A DNA stretch of 10,123 nt, from assembly GCA_046155225.1 (NCBI GenBank), contig JBJXED010000046.1, forward strand, positions 1 to 10,123. The letters run 5' to 3'. Positions 1 to 7,494 of this stretch are shown piece by piece; the stretch's first letter is position 1; the number at the start of each line of letters is the position of its first letter. The translations under genes were made by a program, and so were the position numbers. The DNA comes from JAKFVA01 sp046155225 (GTDB lineage: Bacteria > Pseudomonadota > Gammaproteobacteria > Burkholderiales > Burkholderiaceae_C). The notes under the pieces were generated by a model. That model had not been told where the DNA came from, ran no database searches, and was given only the letters and a program-made list of their open reading frames with translations.

Positions 1-159
1 GACGCCTTGCCAATGCGGCATTTGAGCCACGCCTTCAAACAGCGGTACCTGCATAAATTCCCAAGGGAGATTGAGCAGGAAGGCAAAGAAAAACACATTC
101 AGCTCGGGTATGCGCGAGAACGCTGCATGGTGCGAAGTTAGGCCGAGGTTAGTGCTCAT
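1..159 (-). CDS. Conserved membrane protein of unknown function, N-terminal part (cut by the window edge)
   Basis: An open frame runs without a stop from the ATG at 157-159 to the left edge, giving 53 codons. After a short polar start (MSTNLGLTSHHAAFSRIPEL) comes a hydrophobic stretch, NVFFFAFLLNLPWEFMQVPL at residues 21-40. It contains a Pro-Trp-Glu motif and a Gln-Val-Pro-Leu turn, and then FEGVAQMPHWQGV. This 'LPWEFxQVPLFxG...HW' pattern resembles a family of uncharacterised bacterial inner-membrane proteins that I recall but cannot name. The start lies 24 bases after the stop of the DUF305 gene on the same strand, so the two are probably co-transcribed. No strong Shine-Dalgarno is visible before the ATG. 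No function can be assigned from this fragment; a role linked to the periplasmic DUF305 protein, for example in metal handling, is only a guess from position. Confidence 0.6.
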   Translation of the reverse strand, partial: MSTNLGLTSHHAAFSRIPELNVFFFAFLLNLPWEFMQVPLFEGVAQMPHWQGV

Positions 160-183
160 GTCGGCTTTCAGTGGGAGGGCTAC

Positions 184-651
184 TTACTTGCTCATCTTGT
201 CCGCAGCATGTGGATGTGTCGCCAGAAACTTGTCGATAGTGGCGATTTCTTTTTTCTGCGCTGCAATGATCTCCTTGGCCAGCTTGCGCATCTGCGGCTC
301 TTTGCCGTTTTGCAGCTGTGCCTGCGCCATGTCAATCGCGCCCACATGGTGTTCGCGCATCATCTTGGCGAAATCGATGTCGGTATTGCCGCTCATGAGC
401 ATGGCGGCCATGTTGTCGTTCATGCCCTTCATCATGCCCTTCATGTCCATGCCGCCGTGCATCGGCATTTGCATTGGCATCGGCATCGGCGTAGCCATTG
501 CGCCGCTGGCTTGCGCCATGGGCTTGGCGGGCATCGGCATCGGCATCGTCATGGGTGCTTGGGTTGGCGTCTGGGCTTGGGCCCAGGGGTTCAGCGCTGC
601 GGCTAGTCCAAAGGTCAGGGCAATGCTGCTTAGGCGGGTGGCGGTTTTCAT
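184..651 (-). CDS. Secreted methionine-rich DUF305 family protein
   Basis: The protein has 155 residues. It opens with a clear Sec signal peptide (MKTATRLSSIALTFGLAAAL, then NPWAQAQ), so it is expected in the periplasm. Residues 34-86 carry 19 methionines, partly in Met-Pro alternation (MPMPM at 36-40, MPMPMQMPM at 56-64), plus His65. Residues from about 90 to the end are the DUF305 core, with the hallmark MMREHHVGAIDMA at 97-109 followed by a Lys/Ala/Glu-rich amphipathic helix (AKEIIAAQKKEIATIDKFLA). Proteins of this family are helical-bundle proteins often found beside copper and metal resistance genes. Met- and His-rich segments in periplasmic proteins commonly bind Cu(I), so copper binding is a reasonable but untested inference. 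I chose the ATG at 649-651 because it starts the signal peptide directly. A TTG six codons upstream (667-669) is possible but would add a non-typical leader. The gene is divergent from the acyl-CoA ligase and is followed closely by a membrane protein gene. Confidence 0.85.
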   Translation of the reverse strand: MKTATRLSSIALTFGLAAALNPWAQAQTPTQAPMTMPMPMPAKPMAQASGAMATPMPMPMQMPMHGGMDMKGMMKGMNDNMAAMLMSGNTDIDFAKMMREHHVGAIDMAQAQLQNGKEPQMRKLAKEIIAAQKKEIATIDKFLATHPHAADKMSK

Positions 652-797
652 AATGGTGTTCGGCTTCAAAAAGTTGGATGATGGGTGCCAAGGCGGATTG
701 CCTTAACCATTGCACCAGTGCATAGCGCTGCCGAACGTCAGCGCAGGCGCTGAGTCGAGGTAGGCTATGGCCGCGCATTGAAAGAAAATAAAACTAA
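652..797. promoter_or_regulatory. Divergent intergenic region between DUF305 gene and acyl-CoA ligase gene
   Basis: These 146 bases must hold the promoters for both divergent genes. I see no convincing -35/-10 pair on either strand. A weak plus-strand possibility is TTGCCT near 699-704 followed 17 bases later by CATAGC. The last 20 bases before the ligase start are A-rich (aaagaaaataaaactaa) and lack a clear Shine-Dalgarno. No copper-regulator palindrome was recognised. Confidence 0.3.
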
Positions 798-2525
798 GTG
801 CTCAAGACTCCAGGAATCGCCGTGCCTTCAGCCACTTCCCCGCCGCATTACGCCTACTGGCCGCGCCTGTTGCCGCACGCCATCACGCCGCCTGCTACCT
901 CGCTCTGGCACAACTTGGCGGTGAGCGCGCTGCGCTACCCCCATCGGCCAGCGCTGGTATTTTTTGAAGCAGTGCTGACGTATGCCGAGCTGCTGGCGCA
1001 GGCCGAGGCTTTGGCCGCTGCGCTGCACAGCATGGGCGTGCAAAAGGGTGACCGCGTGTTGCTGCTCATGCAAAACTGCCCGCAACTGGTGGTGGCGCAC
1101 TTTGCCGTTTTGCGCGCCAATGCGGTGGTGGTGCCGGTCAACCCGATGAACAAGCGCGAGGAGCTGAAGCACTACATCAGCGATGCCGGTGCCAAAGTAG
1201 CGCTGACCACCGCCGACTTGGCTGCCGAATTGGCCGCGGCGAGCAATTTGTTGCCGGCCGAGCAGGGCTTGTCGCGGCTGATCGTGGCGCGCTTTGCCGA
1301 TGCGTTTGACTCTACGCAATCAGGAGCGCTGGCTCCGCCCGAGCACTGGCGCGACTGGCTCTGCGCCGAACATCCACTGCCCACCTTGCAAAGCGGCAGC
1401 GTCACCACTTGGCAAGCTGCATTGGCTTGCCAAACCCAGCCGCCGCCGCACACCGCAGCCCCGCAAGATTTGGCGCTGCTGCCCTACACCAGCGGCACCA
1501 CTGGCCTGCCCAAGGGGTGTATACACCCGCACGCCAGCATCATGCACAACGCGGTGGCAGCGAGCCTTTGGGTCGGCGGCGCGCAAAACACCAGTCTTGC
1601 CGTGGTGCCCATGTTCCACATCACTGGCATGGTGAGCGTGCTTCACTGCAATATCTATAGCGCCAGCACCTTGGTCATCATGCCGCGCTGGGACCGTGAG
1701 CTGGCCGGACGGCTGATCTCGCACTGGCAGGTGACGCATTGGACCAATATCCCAACGATGGTGATTGATTTGCTCGCCAGTCCTGCCTTTGCATCCTATG
1801 ACCTCAGCAGCTTGCGCTACATCAGCGGCGGCGGTGCGGCCATGCCGCAGGCGGTGGCGCAGCGGCTGTGGGAGCAATACGGCCTGCGCTATGTCGAGGG
1901 CTACGGCCTGACAGAAACCGCCGGCCCATCGCACAGCAACCCGCCGTGGCACACCAAGCAGCAATGCCTTGGCGTGCCCTTTGTCAGCACGGAATCAAAA
2001 GTGGTGGACCCAGTGACTTTGCTAGAGCTACCGCAAGGCGAGGTGGGCGAAATCGTTACCTACGGCCCAGAAGTTTTCAGTGGCTATTGGCGCCAGCCAG
2101 AAGCCACTGCCGCGGCGTTTTTTGAGCTGAACGGCAAGCGCTTTTTCCGCACTGGTGATCTGGGCCGCATCGATGAAGACGGCTACTTTTTCATGACCGA
2201 CCGGCTCAAGCGCATGATCAACGCCAGCGGCTTCAAGGTCTGGCCGGCTGAGGTTGAAGCGCTGATGTACCAGCACTCGGCCATCGCCGAGGCCTGCGTG
2301 ATTGCCACCCACGACGCGTATCGCGGCGAGTCCGTCAAAGCGGTGGTGGTGCTGCGCGAGTCAGCACGCGGCAGCGTGACCGAGCAAGACTTGGTGCTGT
2401 GGTGCCGCGAAAACATGGCGGTCTACAAAGCGCCTCGCGTAGTGCAACTGGTCGACGCGCTGCCCAAAAGCGGCAGCGGCAAGGTGATGTGGCGGGCACT
2501 GCAAGAAGCTGAGTTAAGCCCATAA
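798..2525 (+). CDS. Acyl-CoA synthetase (AMP-forming, FadD-like long/medium-chain fatty acid ligase)
   Basis: The protein has 575 residues, full length for an ANL-superfamily adenylating enzyme. It activates a carboxylic acid with ATP to an acyl-adenylate and transfers it to CoA; a fatty acid is the most likely substrate. Motifs in order are the P-loop YTSGTTGLPKG (230-240), GYGLTETAG at 368-376, the ATP-ribose Asp in FRTGDLGRIDEDGYFF (450-465), the hinge and A8 region DRLKRMINASGFKVWPAEVE (468-487), and the C-terminal catalytic lysine Lys562 in LPKSGSGKVMWRAL. There is no signal peptide, so it is cytoplasmic. The start is a GTG immediately preceded by an in-frame TAA (795-797), so no earlier start exists; the ribosome-binding site is weak. 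It ends 1 base before the stop of the convergent GNAT gene. Its last 71 bases before the C-terminal tail recur at 9884-9954, on the far side of the phototrophy cassette. Exact acid specificity cannot be read from the sequence. Confidence 0.9.
   Translation: MLKTPGIAVPSATSPPHYAYWPRLLPHAITPPATSLWHNLAVSALRYPHRPALVFFEAVLTYAELLAQAEALAAALHSMGVQKGDRVLLLMQNCPQLVVAHFAVLRANAVVVPVNPMNKREELKHYISDAGAKVALTTADLAAELAAASNLLPAEQGLSRLIVARFADAFDSTQSGALAPPEHWRDWLCAEHPLPTLQSGSVTTWQAALACQTQPPPHTAAPQDLALLPYTSGTTGLPKGCIHPHASIMHNAVAASLWVGGAQNTSLAVVPMFHITGMVSVLHCNIYSASTLVIMPRWDRELAGRLISHWQVTHWTNIPTMVIDLLASPAFASYDLSSLRYISGGGAAMPQAVAQRLWEQYGLRYVEGYGLTETAGPSHSNPPWHTKQQCLGVPFVSTESKVVDPVTLLELPQGEVGEIVTYGPEVFSGYWRQPEATAAAFFELNGKRFFRTGDLGRIDEDGYFFMTDRLKRMINASGFKVWPAEVEALMYQHSAIAEACVIATHDAYRGESVKAVVVLRESARGSVTEQDLVLWCRENMAVYKAPRVVQLVDALPKSGSGKVMWRALQEAELSP
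2439..2509 (+). repeat. Direct repeat, left copy (3' end of the acyl-CoA ligase gene)
   Basis: This stretch matches 9884-9954 in the same orientation at 66 of 71 positions without gaps. Here it is part of the intact ligase gene and encodes VVQLVDALPKSGSGKVMWRA plus LQE and the start of the next codon. Of the five differences, four are silent third positions (gta/gtg, gac/gat, aag/aaa, gtg/gtc) and one changes Ser to Thr. The two copies lie 7445 bases apart and bracket the GNAT, blh, crtY, crtB, crtI, crtE and rhodopsin genes. Confidence 0.95.
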
Positions 2526-2526
2526 G

Positions 2527-2838
2527 TTAAGCCAATAGCGCCAGCGTGTCGGGGTGGCGTTGCATATAGGCGCTCACATAAGAGCACAGCGGCTGTACCC
2601 GCAAGCCTTGAGCCTGCGCCCAAGCCAGCGCCGCCTGCACCAGCGCCGCCGCAATGCCCCGGCCTTCCAGCGCGCGCGGCACGCCGGTATGCGTGATGAC
2701 CATCACGTTGCCCTGCAATTGGTAACTGCATTCGCACAGCAAGCCGTCAACCGTGAGTTCAAAGCGCCGGGCTTCTGAGTTGTGCAGCGCGACTGGGCGG
2801 GTTACTCGGTGTTTGAAGAAGCTTTCGCGCTGGGGCAT
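2527..2838 (-). CDS. Small GNAT-family N-acetyltransferase (YidJ / PF14542-like)
   Basis: The protein has 103 residues, which suits the compact single-domain branch of the GNAT superfamily (about 90-110 residues). The beta strands and turn VALHNSEARRFELTVDG (16-32) are followed by the acetyl-CoA pyrophosphate-binding loop EGRGIAAALVQAAL (58-71), preceded by HTGVPRAL. The family's C-terminal signature PLCSYVSAYMQRHPD lies at 83-97. The acceptor substrate is unknown for most members. The gene shares strand with blh, starting 65 bases after the blh stop, so it may be read at the end of the carotenoid operon. It could equally be an older neighbour of the ligase, whose stop is 1 base away on the opposite strand. 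It lies inside the segment bracketed by the ligase-end repeats. The ribosome-binding site is weak. No direct link to phototrophy is known to me. Confidence 0.85.
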   Translation of the reverse strand: MPQRESFFKHRVTRPVALHNSEARRFELTVDGLLCECSYQLQGNVMVITHTGVPRALEGRGIAAALVQAALAWAQAQGLRVQPLCSYVSAYMQRHPDTLALLA

Positions 2839-2893
2839 AGGATGGAAATGGCGGCGTTAGCCGGGCGGTCGAACTAGCCGGGTGCCCCAGCGC
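2827..2893. repeat. 11-bp perfect inverted repeat around the GNAT start
   Basis: Arms gcgctggggca (2827-2837) and tgccccagcgc (2883-2893) are perfect reverse complements separated by 45 bases. The left arm includes the GNAT start codon region and the right arm lies 10 bases beyond the blh stop. The loop also holds tagccggg twice (near 2857 and 2876). The large loop argues against a normal intrinsic terminator. It may be a protein-binding site, a remnant of rearrangement, or chance. Confidence 0.5.
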
Positions 2894-2902
2894 AGCGGTG
2901 CA

Positions 2903-3817
2903 TCAAGTCGTGTGAAGACGCTCGGGCGTGGCGGTTTTACCGATGTCGTTCGAGAAACGTACCCGCTCAATCAGCCACATGTGCGGCATCGTCAACGCGG
3001 CCAGCGCAACAAACAGGAACTGGACCACGGCGGCGTCAAACTGTGCCGGATCGACGGTGGCCCAGCACAGCAGCAGAATCACCGTCAGTCCAGCCATCGG
3101 TAGCAGCGATTGTTTGAGCAGCCAAACGAACCCGCTGGTACCGGCGAATGCCTGGGTCCGAATCGCATGCCGGATGCTGTGCATGGCGCAGAAAAACACG
3201 GTGAAACCGACCAACGGCGTGGCCACAGTTACCAGCACGGCAACCGAAACCACCTCAATGCACGGCTGCAGGCTGCGGCGCAGGTTGCAAATCACGTAAA
3301 CGGTCAAGCCGAGCAGCCAGGGCACGGCTAGGGCATGTAAGACGCCCGCGCTGGACTCGGCGAAGGTGGCAGGCACCAAATAGCCGAACAAGGTCGCGAC
3401 CTCGGCTTCGTGCAGCAGTGCAGGCAGCACGATCACCGCGCCGCCGTACCAAAAGCGCAGCAGAGGTGCCACACCGTGCGTGAGATCGCCAGAAAAGTGA
3501 AACGCCGAGACCAGCAGAAAAGCGGTCAGAAATACTGCCGGCTGTAGCCACCACAAGCCAACGACAGCCAAGGCCAGCGCCAGGTACACGCCGACGAACA
3601 GCAGCCAATGGCGCGCGGCGCGAATCGGGTAGACGTGTCGCGCAAACACAGGGTCCAGCGCACCGTGGGGAACACCCAGCAGGAACACCAGGCCCGCGAG
3701 CAGCGCCAGCTCGGTACGGCTGTCGGGCCGCGTGGCCAGTAGGCTCAGCGCTGCAACCGCCCAGGCGATGGCGCAGAACACAGCACCCTGGCGCTGCAGA
3801 CGTGTTGCATGGGTCAT
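2903..3817 (-). CDS. blh: Beta-carotene 15,15'-dioxygenase, Brp/Blh family
   Basis: The protein has 304 residues and is very hydrophobic, with roughly seven or more membrane segments, as expected for the Brp/Blh family of integral-membrane enzymes. These enzymes cleave beta-carotene symmetrically with oxygen to give two all-trans-retinal molecules, the chromophore of rhodopsin. The family's iron-ligand histidines are all present in their usual contexts: GVPHGALD (His51), SAFHFSGD (His107), CAMHSIRH (His213 and His217) and TMPHMW (His279). The gene is last in the carotenoid gene run; its ATG at 3815-3817 comes 38 bases after the crtY stop, the only real gap downstream of crtE, and no good Shine-Dalgarno is seen. 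A hairpin at the very end of crtY may lower read-through into it. Together with the rhodopsin gene this defines a retinal-phototrophy cluster rather than a simple pigment cluster. Confidence 0.93.
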   Translation of the reverse strand: MTHATRLQRQGAVFCAIAWAVAALSLLATRPDSRTELALLAGLVFLLGVPHGALDPVFARHVYPIRAARHWLLFVGVYLALALAVVGLWWLQPAVFLTAFLLVSAFHFSGDLTHGVAPLLRFWYGGAVIVLPALLHEAEVATLFGYLVPATFAESSAGVLHALAVPWLLGLTVYVICNLRRSLQPCIEVVSVAVLVTVATPLVGFTVFFCAMHSIRHAIRTQAFAGTSGFVWLLKQSLLPMAGLTVILLLCWATVDPAQFDAAVVQFLFVALAALTMPHMWLIERVRFSNDIGKTATPERLHTT

Positions 3818-3855
3818 GCGGTGTGGGTCATGTTGCGCAGTCTACGCGTGACGCT

Positions 3856-5025
3856 TCATTTGGCCGCGCCGGAAAACCCGCCGACGGCGGCGGGTCTGAG
3901 CAACTGGCTGACAAAGCGTGCGGTCGGCAAGGCGGCCATCACTTGTAAGCAGTCGCGCAGGCTGGCTGTGCCAGACAGAAATCGAATCACGGACTGGTTG
4001 TCGGCTTTATCGAAAATCGACATGAACAGTGCTGGCGCCATCTGCGGTGCGTTGCGAATGACCTTGAGAAAAAGACGGTCCATCATCCGCATGGCCAAGG
4101 GATCGGGTGCATGGCCCACCGGCCCCTGCCCGCTGGCGATCGACTGGCTGCAACGGTTTGCCCATTGCTGAATTCTCTGGAAGGCAAAACCTGAGCTCGG
4201 CCGTGCGGCGCCGGCCATGATGCCGGCGCGCGCGTGGCCGTGGCCCAGGCTCGGCGCCGGGCGGTTCAGCCCCATGGGCAGAACGCCCTGCTCGCTGTGG
4301 CGCACCGCCAGACTGAGGCCGCCCGCATGGTCGGCCTTGGCCCGCTCGAGTTGATCGGCCAGATCGGCTGCGCGCAAGGGCCGCGGTCCAAAAACCGTGG
4401 CCTCAATCAGGGCGTGGCGCGGGCTGGTCGGCAAGACATAAGCGAACGAAATCTGGTCGCCGGCGGTGGCTGTGAAGTCCATCAGCACCGCTTGGGCCGG
4501 GTTGAACCAGTCTTCGTCGCAGACCACCTCTTGACCATAGAACGACTGCCAGAGCACCGCAGCGCTGTCGTCTTGGAACGTGGTCGTCCGCGCGTCGAGG
4601 ACCAGCTTGGCGTGCACCGTGCCGAGAGCGGTCTCGATGGTCCAGCCGGCGGCTGACGGGCATGGCTCTGCGGTAACGGCTGTGTCCATGACGAGTTCGA
4701 TCGCAGGGTTGGCCGCGATGGCTTGCGTCGCGTGCGCATAAAACTTGGCGGCAGTGACTATTTGGTAGGCGTTTGTACCGCAGTCGAAGTCCAGCGTTTG
4801 GTCACCGTGGGCCAGGCGCAGCCGCTGCCACTCGTGCGTGACCCAATCGCCCAACGGCAGTTTGTGGTTGTGCCAGAAGCACCAGGTGCGGTCGTTGCCG
4901 TAACTGCGGCGTTGTTCAATGACCAGGGTTTTGGGGCAGTCATAGCCGAGTTTGCATAAACGCGAAGCCAAGCTCAGCCCAGCACAGCCGCCACCCAAAA
5001 TAACCAGTTCAACCGTGCGCCACAT
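3856..5025 (-). CDS. crtY: Lycopene beta-cyclase, CrtY type
   Basis: The protein has 389 residues, typical for bacterial CrtY. It closes both ends of lycopene to make beta-carotene at the inner membrane. The N-terminus is a dinucleotide-binding fold, VILGGGCAGLSLA (8-20), with the family signature SYGNDRTWCFW (41-51). LVLDAR (141-146) and FAYVLPT (194-200) are typical CrtY segments, and GIMAGAARPSSGFAF (268-282) matches the conserved glycine-rich 'RPSTGYxF' region. The C-terminal half holds MRMMDRLFLKVIRNAP (312-327). The open frame extends upstream to 5190, but I chose the ATG at 5023-5025. AGAGG lies 6 bases before it and the FAD fold begins right after it. An ATG six codons earlier (5041-5043) is the alternative. 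The start overlaps the end of crtB by 17 bases, which suggests translational coupling. Confidence 0.92.
   Translation of the reverse strand: MWRTVELVILGGGCAGLSLASRLCKLGYDCPKTLVIEQRRSYGNDRTWCFWHNHKLPLGDWVTHEWQRLRLAHGDQTLDFDCGTNAYQIVTAAKFYAHATQAIAANPAIELVMDTAVTAEPCPSAAGWTIETALGTVHAKLVLDARTTTFQDDSAAVLWQSFYGQEVVCDEDWFNPAQAVLMDFTATAGDQISFAYVLPTSPRHALIEATVFGPRPLRAADLADQLERAKADHAGGLSLAVRHSEQGVLPMGLNRPAPSLGHGHARAGIMAGAARPSSGFAFQRIQQWANRCSQSIASGQGPVGHAPDPLAMRMMDRLFLKVIRNAPQMAPALFMSIFDKADNQSVIRFLSGTASLRDCLQVMAALPTARFVSQLLRPAAVGGFSGAAK
3873..3895 (-). terminator. GC hairpin plus T-run at the 3' end of crtY (possible attenuator before blh)
   Basis: Read on the minus strand, an 8-base stem ACCCGCCG / CGGCGGGT with a 4-base loop (CCGT) is followed directly by TTTT, counting the last stem T. 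It overlaps the last codons of crtY, about 55 bases before the blh start. The form resembles a short intrinsic terminator, but the T-run is brief and the stem codes for protein. Partial termination or 3'-end protection is therefore only a possibility. Confidence 0.35.
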
Positions 5026-5983
5026 CCACAGCCTCTGATGCATTGCTGGTTTGCGGCAGCCGGTGGGCCCGAGGTCGGTACAACCGGAGGTCGGGCGTGC
5101 TGGTGGGGCGCCAAAAGCCGCGTACGAGCGGCGCCGACAGCACCACGCCGGCCGTGATGGCCGCCTTGGTACCCGGCGATACAACCGCACGGCCGAGCCA
5201 GTAACCGTGTTGTTGATCCCTGATCTTCATACCGATGGCGCGGTACAGCCGTGCAGCCGTCAGGATGCCGGTGCGCGCACCGAGTGGCAAATAGGACAGT
5301 CCCAGTTCACCGCTGCGGTAGTAGCGGTCCGCCAGCCCAAGCAGCTGCTGCACGCAATGCTGAAGCTGCGGCTGCAGCATTGCGTGCGGGGCGATGAGCG
5401 CAGCCGGCTCGACCGCGCCCGCCTCGCCCAGCAGCGTTGCAGGCAGGTAGCGTCTGTTGGCGAGCGCGTCGTCTTTCACATCGCGGCAAATATTGGTCAG
5501 CTGCATGGCGATGCCCAGGTCGACAGCGTGTGGCCATGCGGCGGGATTTTTCACGTCGATTGCGCTGCACATCATCAAGCCGACCGTACCGGCGACCTGA
5601 TAGCAATACTGCAACAGCTCGTCGAGGTTGTTGATCGCGACTTGCGCCAGATCGGATGTGACGCCCTCGATCAGTTCGCACAGCACCTCGCTGTCGATGC
5701 CGCACTCTTGCATCAGCAGCAAGCCGTCCCGGATAACCGGGTTGGACGACTGCCCGGCCCGCACTGCCTGCTGAATCTCGCCCAACTGCTCGCGCGCGCG
5801 GTCGACTGAGCCCGGCTCGTCAGCCAGATCGTCCAAGTAGCGGCACAAACTGTACAGCCGGGTCGCCCGGTCTGCATGGGTGATGCTGAGCAAATGCTTG
5901 GCCCAATGGAAGCTTCGTCCCTTGTTTCTCAGCACCGCCCGCGCCGCCGTGAGCGTGCCGGCTGCGGGCAAGCTGGCGCTCAT
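5009..5983 (-). CDS. crtB: 15-cis-phytoene synthase
   Basis: The protein has 324 residues, close to the usual length. It condenses two geranylgeranyl diphosphates head-to-head to phytoene, the first committed carotenoid step. RSFHWAKHLL (23-32) begins the core. The first aspartate-rich motif is YSLCRYLDDLADE (44-56; Asp51, 52 and 55), and the second is NICRDVKDD (164-172; Asp168, 171 and 172), followed by RRYLP (177-181). Both Mg-diphosphate-binding motifs are intact. The start is the ATG at 5981-5983, which overlaps the crtI stop as ATGA and is preceded by AGGTGG at a good distance. The frame stays open upstream to 6160, but that extension is the opposite-phase reading of crtI and has no family similarity. 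A tail of about 30 residues rich in Arg, Pro and Ser (LRLYRPRAHRLPQTS) follows the conserved domain. Confidence 0.94.
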   Translation of the reverse strand: MSASLPAAGTLTAARAVLRNKGRSFHWAKHLLSITHADRATRLYSLCRYLDDLADEPGSVDRAREQLGEIQQAVRAGQSSNPVIRDGLLLMQECGIDSEVLCELIEGVTSDLAQVAINNLDELLQYCYQVAGTVGLMMCSAIDVKNPAAWPHAVDLGIAMQLTNICRDVKDDALANRRYLPATLLGEAGAVEPAALIAPHAMLQPQLQHCVQQLLGLADRYYRSGELGLSYLPLGARTGILTAARLYRAIGMKIRDQQHGYWLGRAVVSPGTKAAITAGVVLSAPLVRGFWRPTSTPDLRLYRPRAHRLPQTSNASEAVDVAHG

Positions 5984-7494
5984 GTGCTCGCCACCTGAAG
6001 GGTCGCATCCTGGACAGGCGACCGCGAGACTGCGGGCACCAGGGCATCGAGCACTTTGGCCGAGCACAAAACACCCGGAACCCCAGCGCCGGGATGGGTG
6101 CCAGCCCCGACCAAATACAAGTTCCGGATGCCCTCGGCCCGATTGTGAAAACGAAACCATGCGGATTGGCGAAACAGCGGAGCGACCGAGAAGCCAGCAC
6201 CATAAGCGCTGAGGTAATCGCTTGAAAAATCTTCAGGCGTCATGAAAAACTCGCCGGTGATGCTGGATTCGAGACCCGGCAATATGGACTGGCCAAGCGC
6301 AGCAACGATTCGTTGGGACAGGGCGGGACCCTGGGTGGCCCAATCGACCTTGCCTTGTAGATTGGGCACCGGGCACAGCACGTAAAAACTGTCGTAACCT
6401 GGCGGCGCAAAGCTGGGGTCGGTGGCGGTTGGGCGGTGCAGGTAAATGGAAAAGTCGTCCGACAGGGTCTTGTGGTGAAAAATGTCGGCCAGTAGTTCGC
6501 GGTAACGCTGCCCGAGCCAGATAGTGTGGTGCGCCACGTCGGGGTAGGTGCGCGTGGTACCGAAGTAAAGCACAAACAGGCCCATTGAAAACTCTGCTGC
6601 AGCCAGTTTCAAACGCGACGAGGCAGCTTGCTGCGAGGGCTTGATCATTTGACCGTACAGGTGTGCGGGGTCCGCATTGGAAACCAGCACATCGGCAGCC
6701 AACCGGGTGCTGTCATCCAATACAACGCCGGTGGCTACGCCTTCAACGATATCGATGGACGCCACGGTTTGGTTGAGCCGAATCTCAATTGACTGCCGGC
6801 GCATCAGATCGCCCAGGGCCTGTGTGATGGCTCCGGTGCCGCCCATGGCGAAATGCACGCCGTAGGCGCGCTCCAGGTAGTGAATAAGACCGTAAATGCT
6901 GGTGGTGTCGAAGGGGTTGCCGCCGACCAGCAGCGGCTGGATCGAAAACGCCTGCCGCAGTTTCGGGCTGATCAAGTGTCTGCACACCAGCTGCCAGACC
7001 GTGTCCTGGCTGCGCAGTTTCAGCAAACGCGGAATTTGCCGCAGCATGGTCGTTAGCCGGTTGAACGGCTGTGCCGACAGTTCGGTGAAACCCACATCAA
7101 ATATGCGTTGGGACTGCGCCAGCAGTGCCTGGTAGCCCGCGCAGTCACGCGGCTCGATACGCGCAATTTCCGCCAGCGTTTCCTGCAGCGTGCCGCCGTA
7201 ATCAAACGAATCACCGTCGGCAAAGTGGAATCGGTACCAGGGTTTGAGTGGCACCAACTCAACATGGTCGCTGAACTTCTCGCCAAACAACGCAAACAAT
7301 TCCTCAAATAAAAAGGGTGCGGTAATGACCGTGGGGCCCGCGTCATGCCGATAGCCATCACGCTCAAAAACCTGGGCGCGTCCGCCCAGCGCCGCGCAGC
7401 GGTCCAGGAGCGTGACGCTGTAGCCTTTTGCGCGCAGCCGCAGTGCGGCGGCCATGCCGCCAAAGCCCGCGCCAATCACAATTGCACGCTTCAC
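5980..7494 (-). CDS. crtI: Phytoene desaturase (CrtI-type, lycopene-forming)
   Basis: The protein has 504 residues, standard for bacterial CrtI. It is an FAD-dependent membrane-associated enzyme that takes phytoene through successive desaturations to lycopene; the four-step outcome is inferred from the presence of crtY. The N-terminus is KRAIVIGAGFGGMAAALRL (2-20), then LLDRCAALGGRAQVF (29-43) and DAGPTVIT (51-58), both diagnostic of CrtI. The C-terminus carries the bacterial phytoene dehydrogenase signature GAGTHPGAGVPGVL (463-476). I chose the GTG at 7492-7494. It overlaps the crtE stop as GTGA and places the FAD motif at the usual distance from the N-terminus. The longer open frame to 7557 would add 21 residues that are only crtE in another phase. 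The downstream overlap with crtB is ATGA. Pathway relatives such as CrtN or CrtD are less likely in this gene company. Confidence 0.94.
   Translation of the reverse strand: MKRAIVIGAGFGGMAAALRLRAKGYSVTLLDRCAALGGRAQVFERDGYRHDAGPTVITAPFLFEELFALFGEKFSDHVELVPLKPWYRFHFADGDSFDYGGTLQETLAEIARIEPRDCAGYQALLAQSQRIFDVGFTELSAQPFNRLTTMLRQIPRLLKLRSQDTVWQLVCRHLISPKLRQAFSIQPLLVGGNPFDTTSIYGLIHYLERAYGVHFAMGGTGAITQALGDLMRRQSIEIRLNQTVASIDIVEGVATGVVLDDSTRLAADVLVSNADPAHLYGQMIKPSQQAASSRLKLAAAEFSMGLFVLYFGTTRTYPDVAHHTIWLGQRYRELLADIFHHKTLSDDFSIYLHRPTATDPSFAPPGYDSFYVLCPVPNLQGKVDWATQGPALSQRIVAALGQSILPGLESSITGEFFMTPEDFSSDYLSAYGAGFSVAPLFRQSAWFRFHNRAEGIRNLYLVGAGTHPGAGVPGVLCSAKVLDALVPAVSRSPVQDATLQVAST

Noticed and set aside
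71..706. Long plus-strand ORF with repeated Gly-Ile and Cys-Ile residues
   Set aside because: It is the antisense of the methionine-rich DUF305 gene; the Gly-Ile runs are the reverse reading of the Met-Pro codons, and it has no family pattern.
1320..1964. 214-codon minus-strand ORF inside the acyl-CoA ligase gene
   Set aside because: It is a shadow frame in GC-rich coding DNA; the plus-strand ligase carries all ANL motifs across this interval.
5026..5190. Upstream extension of the crtY frame
   Set aside because: It is Arg/Pro-rich out-of-phase reading of the crtB end; the FAD-binding fold begins right after the ATG at 5025.
5051..5809. 252-codon plus-strand ORF opposite crtB
   Set aside because: It is antisense to crtB, whose two aspartate-rich motifs establish the true strand; no recognisable domain.
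5984..6160. Upstream extension of the crtB frame
   Set aside because: It reads crtI in another phase; the ATGA overlap with an AGGTGG site upstream marks the better start.
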